A stretch of 64,000 bases of DNA from positions 227,463-291,462 of the forward strand of contig MKUO01000018.1 in NCBI GenBank assembly GCA_001897855.1, written 5' to 3'. Of the stretch, positions 1 through 8,297 are shown in pieces. The notes beneath the pieces are model-generated. The model made no database searches. It saw only the letters and a list, made by a program, of their open reading frames with translations, and was not told the origin of the DNA. The stretch is from Bacteroidetes bacterium 43-93 (GTDB lineage Bacteria; Bacteroidota; Bacteroidia; Chitinophagales; Chitinophagaceae). Numbering within the stretch: the first letter of the stretch is position 1; each line of letters opens with the position of its first letter. The position numbers and the translations under genes are program-made.

Positions 1-70
1 TTAGATATTAGTATTTAGATATTAGTATTTAGATATTAGTATTTAGATATTAGTATTTAGATATTAGTAT
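1..70. repeat. 14-bp tandem repeat, five copies
   Basis: Five consecutive perfect copies of the unit ttagatattagtat fill positions 1-70 and may continue off the left edge. The array runs directly into a 75-bp dispersed repeat. Related ttagatatta words recur at about 5141-5187 in front of the second copy of that repeat. The unit carries no reading frame of interest. I see a short AT-rich minisatellite, with no assigned role. Confidence 0.9.
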
Positions 71-143
71 TTAGGATTTTCCACCTGCCATTGCGCGGAG
101 CGACAGCGACAAAGCAATCTCACGAAATGAGTGTAGTGCTCGC
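69..143. repeat. 75-bp dispersed repeat, copy A
   Basis: About 66 of 75 positions match copy B at 5188-5262, without indels. The core is cattgcgcggagcgacagcg followed by acaaagcaatctcacg. The core contains the inverted pair attgc/gcaat, so a short hairpin is possible. Similar GCGxGGAGCGxxGCGACxAAGCAATC words are known dispersed repeats in several bacterial phyla; this comparison is from memory, not from a search. Confidence 0.75.
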
Positions 144-149
144 ATAGTA

Positions 150-833
150 TTATTTGGTATAAGTTGCCATGCAATAATATGGGAAAAATCCCCCGTTTAT
201 CTCTGCGATCACACGTGTAAAGCCTATCTCACCTGTTTTAGGATGAAATTCTAAAATTCCCTTCCCTGATCTATAGGTATATATCTCTTCAGTGGCAGTA
301 TCAAGAGTATAGACTGCCGGGGAATGAAAATAATGGTACGTCGGAGTTCCATCATCATCTCCGCCAACCTGTATAAGAGAATCACCTGTAGAGGTTATGG
401 CGATATCGCGTTCAGCATCCCGTTCAGACTTTACATATGCAGAGTCTACAGAATAATGCACATGCCAATGATACACGCCCGCATACTTTTCTATACCCGT
501 GCTAATACCTATCCTTGCTGTGGCTACGGGCTTTGTATTTATATCATCGAGCCGCAGGCTTACTGTAAAGCTATCCGGGCGGTTATAGGCATGTGATACC
601 TGGCCGCCATCGCCTGTTTGCTGGTCGCCAAAGTCCCAGAATACTTTATGCCCTTCTGTGCCATTGGCAGTAAACTGTAGAGGCTGCAGCAGGCGCATAT
701 TGCCCGATACACTGATGCTGTAAGCAGTTGGCGTATTGCCTGCAGGTTTGGTGTTATTGGCAGTATCCTTCTTTTTGCAGGCTGTGGTAGCCAGGCATAT
801 CAATGCTACAATGGCAATATTGGATATCTTCAT
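150..833 (-). CDS. PKD-domain lipoprotein
   Basis: A 227-aa predicted outer-membrane or surface lipoprotein. The N-terminus has a hydrophobic signal followed by the lipobox LATTAC and then lysines (CKKKD), the usual form in Bacteroidota. Residues about 45-103 look like a PKD domain, with the typical WDFGD and a later SHAY motif, a beta-sandwich fold used in cell-surface and extracellular proteins. The C-terminal 110 residues are not recognised. It lies 102 bp downstream of another lipoprotein on the same strand. A weak promoter-like CAAGTATA (TATACTTG on the coding strand) lies at 871-878. The function is unknown. Confidence 0.8.
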   Translation of the reverse strand: MKISNIAIVALICLATTACKKKDTANNTKPAGNTPTAYSISVSGNMRLLQPLQFTANGTEGHKVFWDFGDQQTGDGGQVSHAYNRPDSFTVSLRLDDINTKPVATARIGISTGIEKYAGVYHWHVHYSVDSAYVKSERDAERDIAITSTGDSLIQVGGDDDGTPTYHYFHSPAVYTLDTATEEIYTYRSGKGILEFHPKTGEIGFTRVIAEINGGFFPYYCMATYTK

Positions 834-935
834 AACGGGGTGCGTTTAGGTGTAGCATTATTAACGCCTGCAAGTATATATTTTTGCTAAGGTTTATAAG
901 CGCTTCATCAGCAACCTGAGAGTCAATAACAAGAA

Positions 936-1841
936 TCAATAGACTTCATACACAAAACTGTAAGAATACGTTCCGTCATTATAAGATTGCAAATGCCCGT
1001 CAGCATCGTAATGGAAAGTATAATTGATGCTTTGTGTTATGCCATTACCGTCGGTGTATGTCCACGCAGAAGCATTGTTTACAGATAAAGTCTGAGGACC
1101 CGGTGTTATCAACCAGGAAAAATTAGCCTCGTAGTTAAAACCATAAACAGGTAGACCAGGTGCAAAAGACTGATAGTTTTGGTTTCTGTCGTATATAATA
1201 TTACTATACAAAGGGAATATAGTTGTTGAATCTTTATAAGTATCTGTTCTTACATCTATTTTCTCTGCGTCGCCCGCAGCATCATAAGTAACGAAGTATT
1301 TAAACACATGATAATTAGGCGATCCATCATCGATATGGTAATAACTGTTTATCTGTCTAATGTTATCGCTGCTGGTACGAATGTATTCTATATAGTGATG
1401 TATACTTGGATCCGAATCGAGTCTATAATCTGTCAATATCAGCTGACCTGAGCTATTATACGAGTACTTGCCGGAAAATTTATCAAACCCAATTGTATCC
1501 TCGGTAGAATGGTCGCCAATGACATGAATCCAATGATCACTAATGACTTTTTTTTCACTATTGTAAATAAATGTTTCTACAAAACGTTCTGTAGTTGGAA
1601 ATTGAGGGGTAGAATCTACCAATGTTACAGATGACACATTACCATCTGTATTATAAGTGTAATTGTACGTTGTAATTTTGTTCGTTCCGGCACGGGACAT
1701 TTGCGAGAGCCTGTAGTGCTTGCTCGCGGTATTCTGCTGATTGTTGTTAGTATTGCTCGCTGCAACCTTGGGCGTATCATTCTTTTTACAGGCAACAATA
1801 GATAGTATCAACAATGAAATAAATGGAAGTTTAGCTTTCAT
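936..1841 (-). CDS. Lipoprotein with YD/RHS-like strand repeats
   Basis: A 301-aa predicted lipoprotein with a short signal and lipobox LSIVAC followed by KKND. The rest is built of short tyrosine-rich beta hairpins such as YNTDGNVSSV, YNSSGQLIL and YDADGHLQSY. This resembles the YD repeats of RHS-like shells and the DUF4595-type lipoproteins common in Bacteroidota. No catalytic motif is visible. It is probably a surface beta-structure protein of unknown role. It is followed on the same strand by the PKD lipoprotein, and the two may be co-expressed. Confidence 0.7.
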   Translation of the reverse strand: MKAKLPFISLLILSIVACKKNDTPKVAASNTNNNQQNTASKHYRLSQMSRAGTNKITTYNYTYNTDGNVSSVTLVDSTPQFPTTERFVETFIYNSEKKVISDHWIHVIGDHSTEDTIGFDKFSGKYSYNSSGQLILTDYRLDSDPSIHHYIEYIRTSSDNIRQINSYYHIDDGSPNYHVFKYFVTYDAAGDAEKIDVRTDTYKDSTTIFPLYSNIIYDRNQNYQSFAPGLPVYGFNYEANFSWLITPGPQTLSVNNASAWTYTDGNGITQSINYTFHYDADGHLQSYNDGTYSYSFVYEVY

Positions 1842-1950
1842 AATTAAGATTTAGCATGAGTTACATACATGTAAATCTATATATTAAGAGAAGTATTTCA
1901 AAGCATTTCATTATCAGTAGTGGTTCCCAATACACCAATAACCAATACCA

Positions 1951-1990
1951 AATTCCATCGTTTATAAGAAAATTCCATCGTTTATAAAGT
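1951..1990. repeat. 20-bp tandem repeat, two copies
   Basis: The 17-bp word aattccatcgtttataa occurs at 1951-1967 and 1971-1987, giving a 20-bp period. It lies about 80 bp upstream of the ELWxxDGT gene starting at 2070 and 110 bp upstream of the divergent lipoprotein. A period near two helical turns suits a tandem protein-binding site, but that is inference. Confidence 0.6.
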
Positions 1991-2069
1991 AATTGAGGGT
2001 ACTTCCGGGCTATTTACATATTACATTCGTAATTTTAGTGACCTTCTTATCCTTTAAAAATTCCACGTT

Positions 2070-3710
2070 ATGCGCTATGTATTGCTATTGTTATTGGTAT
2101 GTGGCATGTACATAACTAATGGCCAGCCCCTGTTTTCTTTTACTTGCTATGATACTACAATCAACAGGACGGGCAACCAGTCGCCCGTCGAAAAGCTTGT
2201 GCTGGATGACGGGCGGCTATTATTTACAGCCGGTAGTACCACTTACGGTTATGAACTATGGATAAGCGACGGTACTCTTACGGGAACACATATCGTTAAG
2301 GATATTAACCCCGGTACGGCAAGTTCGTATGCATCTAACCCTGTAAAATTAGGCCATATAGTATATTTTGCTGCCGATGACGGCATACATGGTAAAGAGC
2401 TTTGGCAAACAGATGGCACAGCATCAAATACCTTTATGGTCAAAGACATTGAACCTGGCTCGCAGTCGTCATTCATTTCTAATATAATTGCGTGCAATAA
2501 CCTCTTGTATTTTCTTGCCCAACCATTGAATGCACCCGCAGTGCTTTGGACATCAGATGGCACATCACCCGGTACCCATATGGTACCCAATGGCTCCTTC
2601 CCGTCTGCGGGTGTTGTAGCGAACAGCCCTTTTTCCTGCAATGGAAAGGTCTATTTCCTGGGGTCAGATAGCGTGAATGGAGACGAGCTATGGGTATCCA
2701 ACGGCACAGCCGCAGGCACGTACCTGCTGAAAGATATTAACCCCGGCAAGGCCAGTACCGCTATATATAATGTTTTAGGTTTAGCCGGCAAAGTATATTT
2801 TGTAGCGTATGACGCCGTTACCGGCAATAATTTGTATTATACCGATGGCACAGACACCGGTACCCATATGATGGGTGGCTTACCCCCTGGTGGTGTCAGC
2901 GGAATCGATATGGTATATAATGGCAGGCTCTATTTTACCTGTGCAACAGCTGCTACCGGCAAAGAGCTATGGAGCACAGACGGCACAGTTATGGGCACTC
3001 ATTTGGTGGCAGACATTAATCCCGGCCCCGCAGGCTCAGACCCTAAAGGACTGTATCCCTACAGAGGTAAACTTTATTTTTCTGCAAAAACAACGGCAAA
3101 TGGCAGGGAATTATGGGTGACCAATGATAGCGCAGCAGGCACTAAAATGGTGATAGACATAAACAAGGCAGGTACCATGAACTCCGACCCACAAATATGG
3201 GCAGAGTTTGAAGGACTACTCTTTTTTAACGCAATAGAAAACACCACACAAAGCCAGGTGTACTATACAGATGGTACGGATACCGGTACGCATATGATCA
3301 GACCCGGGAGCATTGCTTATTCCCCTGTATCAAGAAACGAACTGGGGATAGTTGCAAAGGGGAAACTGTTTTTTAATGCCGACTATAAAAATTATGCAGC
3401 TATTTCACCAGAGCTATGGAGCCTGCAGGATAGCGTCATTAATCCTAATGCAATCGGCAATATCATGTACGATAATAAAAGCATTATCTACCCCAACCCT
3501 AATAACGGGCATTTCACTATCAATACCGGTACGGATGATTTTATGGGCACCGCACGTATATATGATGTAACAGGCAAGCTGATACAAACTTCAAGAGTAG
3601 AAGGCCGTAAGCAAGAGATACAATTAAAAGCTCCGGCAAAAGCTATGTATTTGCTGGAGCTTCAAAACGATGCAGGTGGCACATCAACCAGCACTTTACT
3701 TGTAGAGTAA
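2070..3710 (+). CDS. Secreted ELWxxDGT-repeat protein with T9SS sorting domain
   Basis: A 546-aa secreted protein with a signal peptide (MRYVLLLLLVCGMYITNGQP). About eight repeats of the form ELWxxDGTxxGT follow, spaced roughly 45-50 residues, many continuing as hxKDINPG. The C-terminal 75 residues start with IYPNPNNGHFTI and end in LLVE, which is a T9SS type A sorting domain. It should therefore cross the outer membrane by the T9SS and be surface-anchored or released. The repeat type is known in many bacteria, but its function is not established. Four paralogs lie at 22.1-28.4 kb. It ends two bases before the convergent SnoaL-like gene. Confidence 0.85.
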   Translation: MRYVLLLLLVCGMYITNGQPLFSFTCYDTTINRTGNQSPVEKLVLDDGRLLFTAGSTTYGYELWISDGTLTGTHIVKDINPGTASSYASNPVKLGHIVYFAADDGIHGKELWQTDGTASNTFMVKDIEPGSQSSFISNIIACNNLLYFLAQPLNAPAVLWTSDGTSPGTHMVPNGSFPSAGVVANSPFSCNGKVYFLGSDSVNGDELWVSNGTAAGTYLLKDINPGKASTAIYNVLGLAGKVYFVAYDAVTGNNLYYTDGTDTGTHMMGGLPPGGVSGIDMVYNGRLYFTCATAATGKELWSTDGTVMGTHLVADINPGPAGSDPKGLYPYRGKLYFSAKTTANGRELWVTNDSAAGTKMVIDINKAGTMNSDPQIWAEFEGLLFFNAIENTTQSQVYYTDGTDTGTHMIRPGSIAYSPVSRNELGIVAKGKLFFNADYKNYAAISPELWSLQDSVINPNAIGNIMYDNKSIIYPNPNNGHFTINTGTDDFMGTARIYDVTGKLIQTSRVEGRKQEIQLKAPAKAMYLLELQNDAGGTSTSTLLVE

Positions 3711-3712
3711 GA

Positions 3713-4231
3713 CTACCTCTTCGCCTGCGGTGCAGTAATATCTGCATCTACCACACCCAGTTGCTGCAGGAAGCCCAGCCTGTCTGTCTGCATCCAGGCA
3801 TGGTGTATCTTGCCATCGCGTATTTCGTAGATGGCAATGGCAGTATTGGTCATAGCCTTGCCTGTAGCTGCAAAATGCTGAAAAGGATTTGTATTGGTAC
3901 CCGTCCACTGCCAGCGCACTACTACCTTATCGCCCTCGGCAATAATGTCTTCAATATTCCAGTGTACATCGGGGAAGGCCTCTATCACCGGTTGGGTAGC
4001 ATTCAGGAAACCCTGGTAGCCACGCTCATTGCGTATGCCGGCATAGTCATCGGCAATAATGTCTTTCAGTGGTTCTGTGTTACGATTGTTCAGGCAGTCA
4101 TACACTTTGGTTACGATCTCTTTGTTCTGTGCTGTGGTATTCATGATCTTTTTGCTTTTATCGCCACCATAGCTATATGTACTCATTGCACAGCACAATA
4201 GCAGGCAGCCTGTTTTTAGTAAATGATTCAT
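3713..4231 (-). CDS. Secreted SnoaL-like (NTF2-fold) ester cyclase family protein
   Basis: A 172-aa protein starting at MNHLLKTGCLLLC, chosen because it gives a clean signal peptide; the frame can be extended seven codons to a TTG at 4252. After the signal comes a SnoaL-like NTF2 fold (residues about 40-165), with VYDCLNNRNTEPLKDIIADDY, AFPDVHWNIEDIIAEGDKVV and a late AIYEIRDGKIHHAW, the pattern seen in ester cyclases. These enzymes or binding proteins use a cone-shaped pocket, and the substrate is unknown. It lies 66 bp downstream of an AraC regulator on the same strand, which may control it. Confidence 0.75.
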   Translation of the reverse strand: MNHLLKTGCLLLCCAMSTYSYGGDKSKKIMNTTAQNKEIVTKVYDCLNNRNTEPLKDIIADDYAGIRNERGYQGFLNATQPVIEAFPDVHWNIEDIIAEGDKVVVRWQWTGTNTNPFQHFAATGKAMTNTAIAIYEIRDGKIHHAWMQTDRLGFLQQLGVVDADITAPQAKR

Positions 4232-4297
4232 TGTTATGAATTGATACTGCAAAGCTAGCTGTGCCCGCAGGCGCAGAATTGTAAAAAATCATTGAAA

Positions 4298-5068
4298 TTA
4301 CCAGCGGCGCTCGGTGCTGAAATATGCACGTGGTGCCAGCCCGGTAAACGAACGGAAATCGCGGGTAAAGTGCGACTGATCGTAATAACCCGCATCATAG
4401 GCAAGAGCTGTAAGAGAACTGCCGGGTGTGTATTGATCTATTGCATGGCGCAGGCGCGTGGTAGTGGCAAATTGCTTAGGTGTGCATCCTGCAATGCTGC
4501 GAAATCTTTTCTCCAGCACATCAGTACTCATAAATACACTCTTTGCCAAAGTGCCTATATGGATGATGCCCTTAGCTGCCTGTATGCTTGCGATGGTATG
4601 TAGTATGGCGGCATCTGTCTTTGTGTGTTTCAACTGTGCCAGCAGGAAGCGTTCTATGATACCTATACGTGCCGCATCACCGGTAGCCAGCGCCAGTTGT
4701 TCCTCTACATCGCGCACTTGTTGCAGTTCAAATACATCCTGCAAGGATATGCTTTGGCTATACAATTGATGCACAGGCATATTAAAGAAAGCCGCAGCAC
4801 CACCTTCGCGAAACGTTACCAGTATTACTTCCGTATCGCCCTCATACTGCACCAGGCCGGGAGTGCGACGCAGTCCGCTGATGACGGAGGCAGGCAGCGG
4901 TGTATCGGCACCATTCTTATAAGTAAGCAACCCTTTATAGCGAAACGCCATTACCAAAGATGTACCCGGCAGCAGGCGGTTGGTCATACCTTCGCCGCTA
5001 TGCATCACCATATAACCCTTTATATAAGGGCTCAAGGACGCTGTCGGCTGGTAATGCTTCATCTGCAT
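4298..5068 (-). CDS. AraC family transcriptional regulator
   Basis: A 256-aa regulator. The N-terminal half (from HYQPTASLSPYIKGYMV) resembles the DUF6597-type sensing domain. The C-terminal 100 residues hold the two helix-turn-helix units of AraC proteins, ending with AYDAGYYDQSHFTRDFRSFT, the well-conserved second helix-turn-helix. The start could equally be the ATG two codons later at 5062. The SnoaL-like gene follows on the same strand. Upstream sequence is an AT-rich repeat tract with the 75-bp dispersed element. Confidence 0.85.
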   Translation of the reverse strand: MQMKHYQPTASLSPYIKGYMVMHSGEGMTNRLLPGTSLVMAFRYKGLLTYKNGADTPLPASVISGLRRTPGLVQYEGDTEVILVTFREGGAAAFFNMPVHQLYSQSISLQDVFELQQVRDVEEQLALATGDAARIGIIERFLLAQLKHTKTDAAILHTIASIQAAKGIIHIGTLAKSVFMSTDVLEKRFRSIAGCTPKQFATTTRLRHAIDQYTPGSSLTALAYDAGYYDQSHFTRDFRSFTGLAPRAYFSTERRW

Positions 5069-5118
5069 GATACAAAGTAAATGCAGTTTGCCGGGGTGGT
5101 GTAATAGTTATAGTTGAT

Positions 5119-5195
5119 AGTAGGATTGGGTGATTGGGAATTAGATATTGGGAATTGGGATTAGTGCATTGGGAATTAGATATTAGGATTTAGGA
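5119..5195. repeat. AT-rich low-complexity tract
   Basis: Short words gattggg, attagatatt and gggaattag recur with a roughly 8-bp spacing between the AraC gene and the dispersed repeat copy B. It resembles the ttagatatta array at the left edge of the window. No gene is seen here. Confidence 0.55.
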
Positions 5196-5262
5196 TTTCC
5201 CACCCGTCATTGCGCGGAGCGATAGCGACAAAGCAATCTCACGAAATGAGCGTGACGTTCGC
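5188..5262. repeat. 75-bp dispersed repeat, copy B
   Basis: This copy matches copy A (69-143) over 75 bp without gaps, with about nine substitutions. It ends 12 bp before the start codon of the gene at 5275, so it forms that gene's immediate upstream region. TATATTTA at 5263-5270, just beyond the repeat, resembles a -7 element. Confidence 0.75.
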
Positions 5263-5274
5263 TATATTTATTCT

Positions 5275-5766
5275 ATGGCCAAACCCACCTTATCTATCTT
5301 ACTCGCACTATTATTAATAAATGGTGCGGTAAATGCCCAAACAAAGGCATTCGCTAAAATATACCTTTGGCGATATAATAAGGTCATCTTGCAAACAGAA
5401 CCCTATGATCCTGCATACCTGCGCACACACCACGTTGAGTGCATCTACATAACAGAAGGTATTCCCGCACAGAAGTTACAAACCGCAATGGCGCATATAG
5501 ATTCTGCCCGCTACGATACAGTAGCGCAATATGCCAACAACTTTAGAGCCTGCAGGCTGTTGATAGACCTGCAGGGTGCTAATGGTGTTGTAACACAAAG
5601 CATCGCTATCAATGAGCGCGGACAGTTTGTTTTCATATCACCCGGCGGACAAATAAAGAACGCAAAAGTGTACCATGCAGATGTTGCCTTTGTCTGTGCC
5701 ATTAAAGAGCTGATACCATCGTTCGAGGACTATGATCCTAACTTTATAGATTGTAATAATCGATAG
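5275..5766 (+). CDS. Secreted protein of unknown function
   Basis: A 163-aa protein with a signal peptide ending in AVNAQ. The mature part of about 140 residues has no motif I recognise, apart from an even mix of beta-type segments. It has two cysteines near residues 60 and 90-95 and a third near the C-terminus. Its upstream region consists of the 75-bp dispersed repeat. Base composition matches the neighbours. Probably periplasmic. Confidence 0.6.
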   Translation: MAKPTLSILLALLLINGAVNAQTKAFAKIYLWRYNKVILQTEPYDPAYLRTHHVECIYITEGIPAQKLQTAMAHIDSARYDTVAQYANNFRACRLLIDLQGANGVVTQSIAINERGQFVFISPGGQIKNAKVYHADVAFVCAIKELIPSFEDYDPNFIDCNNR

Positions 5767-5836
5767 ATAGTCACCCAATCAACTCTCCCTATACCACTAT
5801 CAGAAATGAGTAAAACACAACCGCAACCAATGCCTT

Positions 5837-5844
5837 TACCTTTG
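5837..5844 (+). promoter_or_regulatory. -7 element TACCTTTG for the DinB gene
   Basis: A perfect TAnnTTTG element 31 bp upstream of the DinB start. No clear TTTG is visible at the usual distance upstream. Confidence 0.4.
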
Positions 5845-5875
5845 CTGCCTTAGTTCACTTCAACAAACTACTATT

Positions 5876-6394
5876 ATGCAAACCGATTCTGTAAACAATG
5901 CAGCCACCAAACAGATCATTACCCAGGTGCTGAACGCATGGACTGCGGAAAATAAAAAAGTAACTGATTTCTTCAGCAAGTATGCTGATGAGGTGTATAT
6001 GCAGGAAATAGCAGAAGGCCGCAACCGTGCCATATACCTGCTGGGGCACCTGGTGGCTGTAAACGATGCCTTGCTGCCACTGATGGGCTTTGGGGAACGA
6101 TTGTATCCTGAACTGGAACAACCCTTCCTGCGTAGCGCCGACAGAACTACGGAGGATAGCTATACCGTAGCCGACCTGAAACAAAAATGGCAGGAAGTAA
6201 ACGACCTGCTGAGCACACATTTTACAAAGCTCGAACCAGCTGACTGGCTGGACAGGCACATGAGCGTATCCCCTGAAGATTTTGCAAAAGAACCTCACCG
6301 CAACAGGCTGAATGTGATACTGGGCCGCACCAATCACCAGGCATCGCACATGGGCCAGCTAAACCTGCTGCATAAGCACGCACTGGCAGATTAA
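5876..6394 (+). CDS. DinB family protein
   Basis: A 172-aa protein of the DinB/YfiT-like four-helix-bundle superfamily. The signs are the early helix with YLLGHLVAVNDALLPL, a C-terminal NHQASHMGQLNLLHK segment, and histidines placed to form the metal site (H in LLGH, H in NHQASH). Family members are metal-dependent thiol transferases or of unknown function. No signal peptide, so cytoplasmic. A single transcription unit is likely, with a -7 element upstream and a terminator 30 bp downstream. Confidence 0.85.
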   Translation: MQTDSVNNAATKQIITQVLNAWTAENKKVTDFFSKYADEVYMQEIAEGRNRAIYLLGHLVAVNDALLPLMGFGERLYPELEQPFLRSADRTTEDSYTVADLKQKWQEVNDLLSTHFTKLEPADWLDRHMSVSPEDFAKEPHRNRLNVILGRTNHQASHMGQLNLLHKHALAD

Positions 6395-6420
6395 AACAAC
6401 AGAGGGCGATTATATAAAGT

Positions 6421-6455
6421 AAAAGGACGGCTATGCATAGGGCTGTCCTTTTTTA
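6421..6455 (+). terminator. Rho-independent terminator after DinB gene
   Basis: The stem aaaggac/gtccttt is followed by a run of T. It lies 27 bp after the DinB stop codon. Confidence 0.75.
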
Positions 6456-6514
6456 TAGTTGGCAGTTCTCAATTTTCAGTAAGCAGTTTCCGGTTGGCAG
6501 TCACTAATTCCACC

Positions 6515-6567
6515 TATCCACCTATTAACCAATTAACTTATTACCCTACTAACCAATCACCCAATAG
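6515..6567. repeat. 8-bp-phased repeat tract
   Basis: Successive octamers ctatccac, ctattaac, caattaac, ttattacc, ctactaac, caatcacc form a degenerate tandem array between the DinB terminator and the end of the next gene. The same octamer family occurs at about 21950-22035, 52598-52710 and 55648-55675. Confidence 0.65.
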
Positions 6568-7258
6568 CGCTGTTTCCTCCCTGCCAGCCTCCGGCATATT
6601 GCATAAAATAATGCTGATCGTACAGGCCTTTTTCATATTCACGCACGGTGTCAGAATCCTGTGCCTGCCCCATCATGTGTTTCATTTGTATGATGCCGGC
6701 AAATTTATGTGCCGTGGTACCTATAAACCTGTTAAATCGGCTTTCGAGCGATCTTGGTTTTATATGCAACTGATCTGCCAGCTCCTTCACCTGTACATCC
6801 CCTTTGCGCTTGTGTATAATAGCCAGTGCCGTCATCAGCAGCAGATCTGGGGCAGTACGCTGCAGGCGAGCCAGCAGAAACTGCTCTGTCATCATAAAGC
6901 GTTCTTTATCTGTGTTTGCTTCAAACAACTGTTCTTCCAGCACCAGCAGTTCTGAACGTAACATAAAATCGCCGGGAGATATTCGTTGCCCCTGCAACGC
7001 ATCTACCGGCTGATGAAACAGTGGCATAAAGCCTCCGTCACGGAAATATACCAGTACAATGCCTGTCTGTCGGATGGTGTGTTGCGCAAGCGGGCCATTG
7101 TGCTGCCTGCCCTTATACTGAAAACCCAGTACCGAACCCGTACCGTGCAGTATAGTGTATGTTTCGTTTTGCGGACCCTCTACAATAGCCAGCATCCTTA
7201 TATAAGGTCGCAGCTCTTTGGACGGTATGTGCTTTTTGTACTTCAAAGGGATAATCAA
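6557..7258 (-). CDS. AraC family transcriptional regulator
   Basis: A 233-aa regulator. It starts with TTG: an in-frame TAA lies six codons upstream and the next ATG is 21 codons in, so TTG is the likely start. The N-terminal part resembles the DUF6597-like domain of the regulator at 4298, including a shared FRDGG/YFRDGG segment. Residues about 150-225 carry the helix-turn-helix (VQVKELADQLHIKPRSLESRFNRFIGTTAHKFAG). The C-terminal second helix-turn-helix is degenerate (YEKGLYDQHYFMQYAGG), and its end runs into the octamer repeat tract. The target is unknown. Confidence 0.8.
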   Translation of the reverse strand: MIIPLKYKKHIPSKELRPYIRMLAIVEGPQNETYTILHGTGSVLGFQYKGRQHNGPLAQHTIRQTGIVLVYFRDGGFMPLFHQPVDALQGQRISPGDFMLRSELLVLEEQLFEANTDKERFMMTEQFLLARLQRTAPDLLLMTALAIIHKRKGDVQVKELADQLHIKPRSLESRFNRFIGTTAHKFAGIIQMKHMMGQAQDSDTVREYEKGLYDQHYFMQYAGGWQGGNSAIG

Positions 7259-7345
7259 TTTGGAAATTTCAATTTACGTCATATAAAAGTAAAAAGCAAA
7301 GGGTAAATACACCTTTTTCAGCCGGGTATATATGTAATCCGGCGT

Positions 7346-7870
7346 TTACACCAGTTTTATTTGCTCTATGGTACGCAACACGGGGTTTTTGTATTCTATA
7401 ATATCCAGGTGAGTAATGCAGCCATTTATTTCCCAATCGGTACTGTTCCATTCATCGGTCAATTGCTTTACTTCGCGGGCATCAGCTTTGTCTGCAATGC
7501 TCATATGCGGTATATAGGGAATATCCAGCCGCAGGTGTGGCATCAGCAGGCCACTGTACAATTTATCGTGCAGCCTTTGTATAGTGCTAAAACCTTCATC
7601 GGGCACCAGCATGGCATCATACCAGCCGCTGATGGCATCGGGCACAACCATCGTGGTTCGGATAGTAAAATTGATCGTGGTTATGCCTTCTGCCCGTTTC
7701 TTTATTTCTGATACAAAGTCTTCCCGGCTCATATCATTCACCGCAAACACCACGGTAAAGTGCGGCGCTATAACATGGTATAGCCTGTTATGCAGCCTGC
7801 GACAATCCTGTATCCGTTGCAGGTCAGCATCATTCAGTTGTGGGTAAGCTATTACCTGTAGAGATAGCAT
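7346..7870 (-). CDS. 2H phosphoesterase (2'-5' RNA ligase family)
   Basis: A 174-aa protein with the two H-x-S/T-x motifs that define 2H phosphoesterases: PHFTVVF near residue 37 and PHMSIAD near residue 125. Enzymes of this superfamily act on 2'-5' linkages or cyclic phosphates of RNA or nucleotides. The exact substrate cannot be told. There is no signal peptide, so it is cytoplasmic. It is followed after 87 bp by the AraC gene on the same strand and preceded by a DUF2892-like membrane protein. Confidence 0.8.
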   Translation of the reverse strand: MLSLQVIAYPQLNDADLQRIQDCRRLHNRLYHVIAPHFTVVFAVNDMSREDFVSEIKKRAEGITTINFTIRTTMVVPDAISGWYDAMLVPDEGFSTIQRLHDKLYSGLLMPHLRLDIPYIPHMSIADKADAREVKQLTDEWNSTDWEINGCITHLDIIEYKNPVLRTIEQIKLV

Positions 7871-7918
7871 ATTGCAGAGCGTTTACTGCAATATCGGCAA
7901 TAAAGAGATAAACCCCTA

Positions 7919-8143
7919 TTACACTAATGCCCTTAGTTGCTTGCCACTGAAGGGATAGCCAAACAAAGGTGCAAATACGCAGAAATCGAATATACCGGCA
8001 GCCAGCGGCACCAGCCCAATAATGATAGGCCACCAGTTGATACCACCGGTATAGTTATACCCCCATGATATCAATGCCACCCCTGCAATGATACGTACCA
8101 GGCGGCCTGAGCTGCCTGCCATAAAACGGAAAAAACCTTTCAT
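7919..8143 (-). CDS. DUF2892-like small membrane protein
   Basis: A 74-aa protein, start placed at MKGFFRFMAGSSGRLVRIIAG. Two membrane helices (about residues 15-30 and 36-58) separated by a short GGINWWP turn match the inner-membrane DUF2892/YgaP-type module. The frame extends to 8164, but that start would add only MFLKTRT. The family is often linked to rhodanese domains. Here it stands alone, so the function is unknown. Confidence 0.7.
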   Translation of the reverse strand: MKGFFRFMAGSSGRLVRIIAGVALISWGYNYTGGINWWPIIIGLVPLAAGIFDFCVFAPLFGYPFSGKQLRALV

Positions 8144-8297
8144 TGTTCTTGTTTTTAAGAACATAAAACTAACCCACTAACAGGGTTGCAGAAATGACGG
8201 CCATCAGCAAAGACGCGGTTTGTGGTCAGCGTTAAAAGTTTGTAACTTGATGCAACTATGTTGTAGCGCAATATAACAATACAAAGCTCTTAAGGTT

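Noticed and set aside
1-70. CRISPR array
   Set aside because: The 14-bp units are contiguous with no spacers, and no cas gene is present.
5855-6349. Long minus-strand open frame opposite DinB
   Set aside because: It is the shadow of the DinB gene, which has clear family motifs, a promoter element and a terminator.
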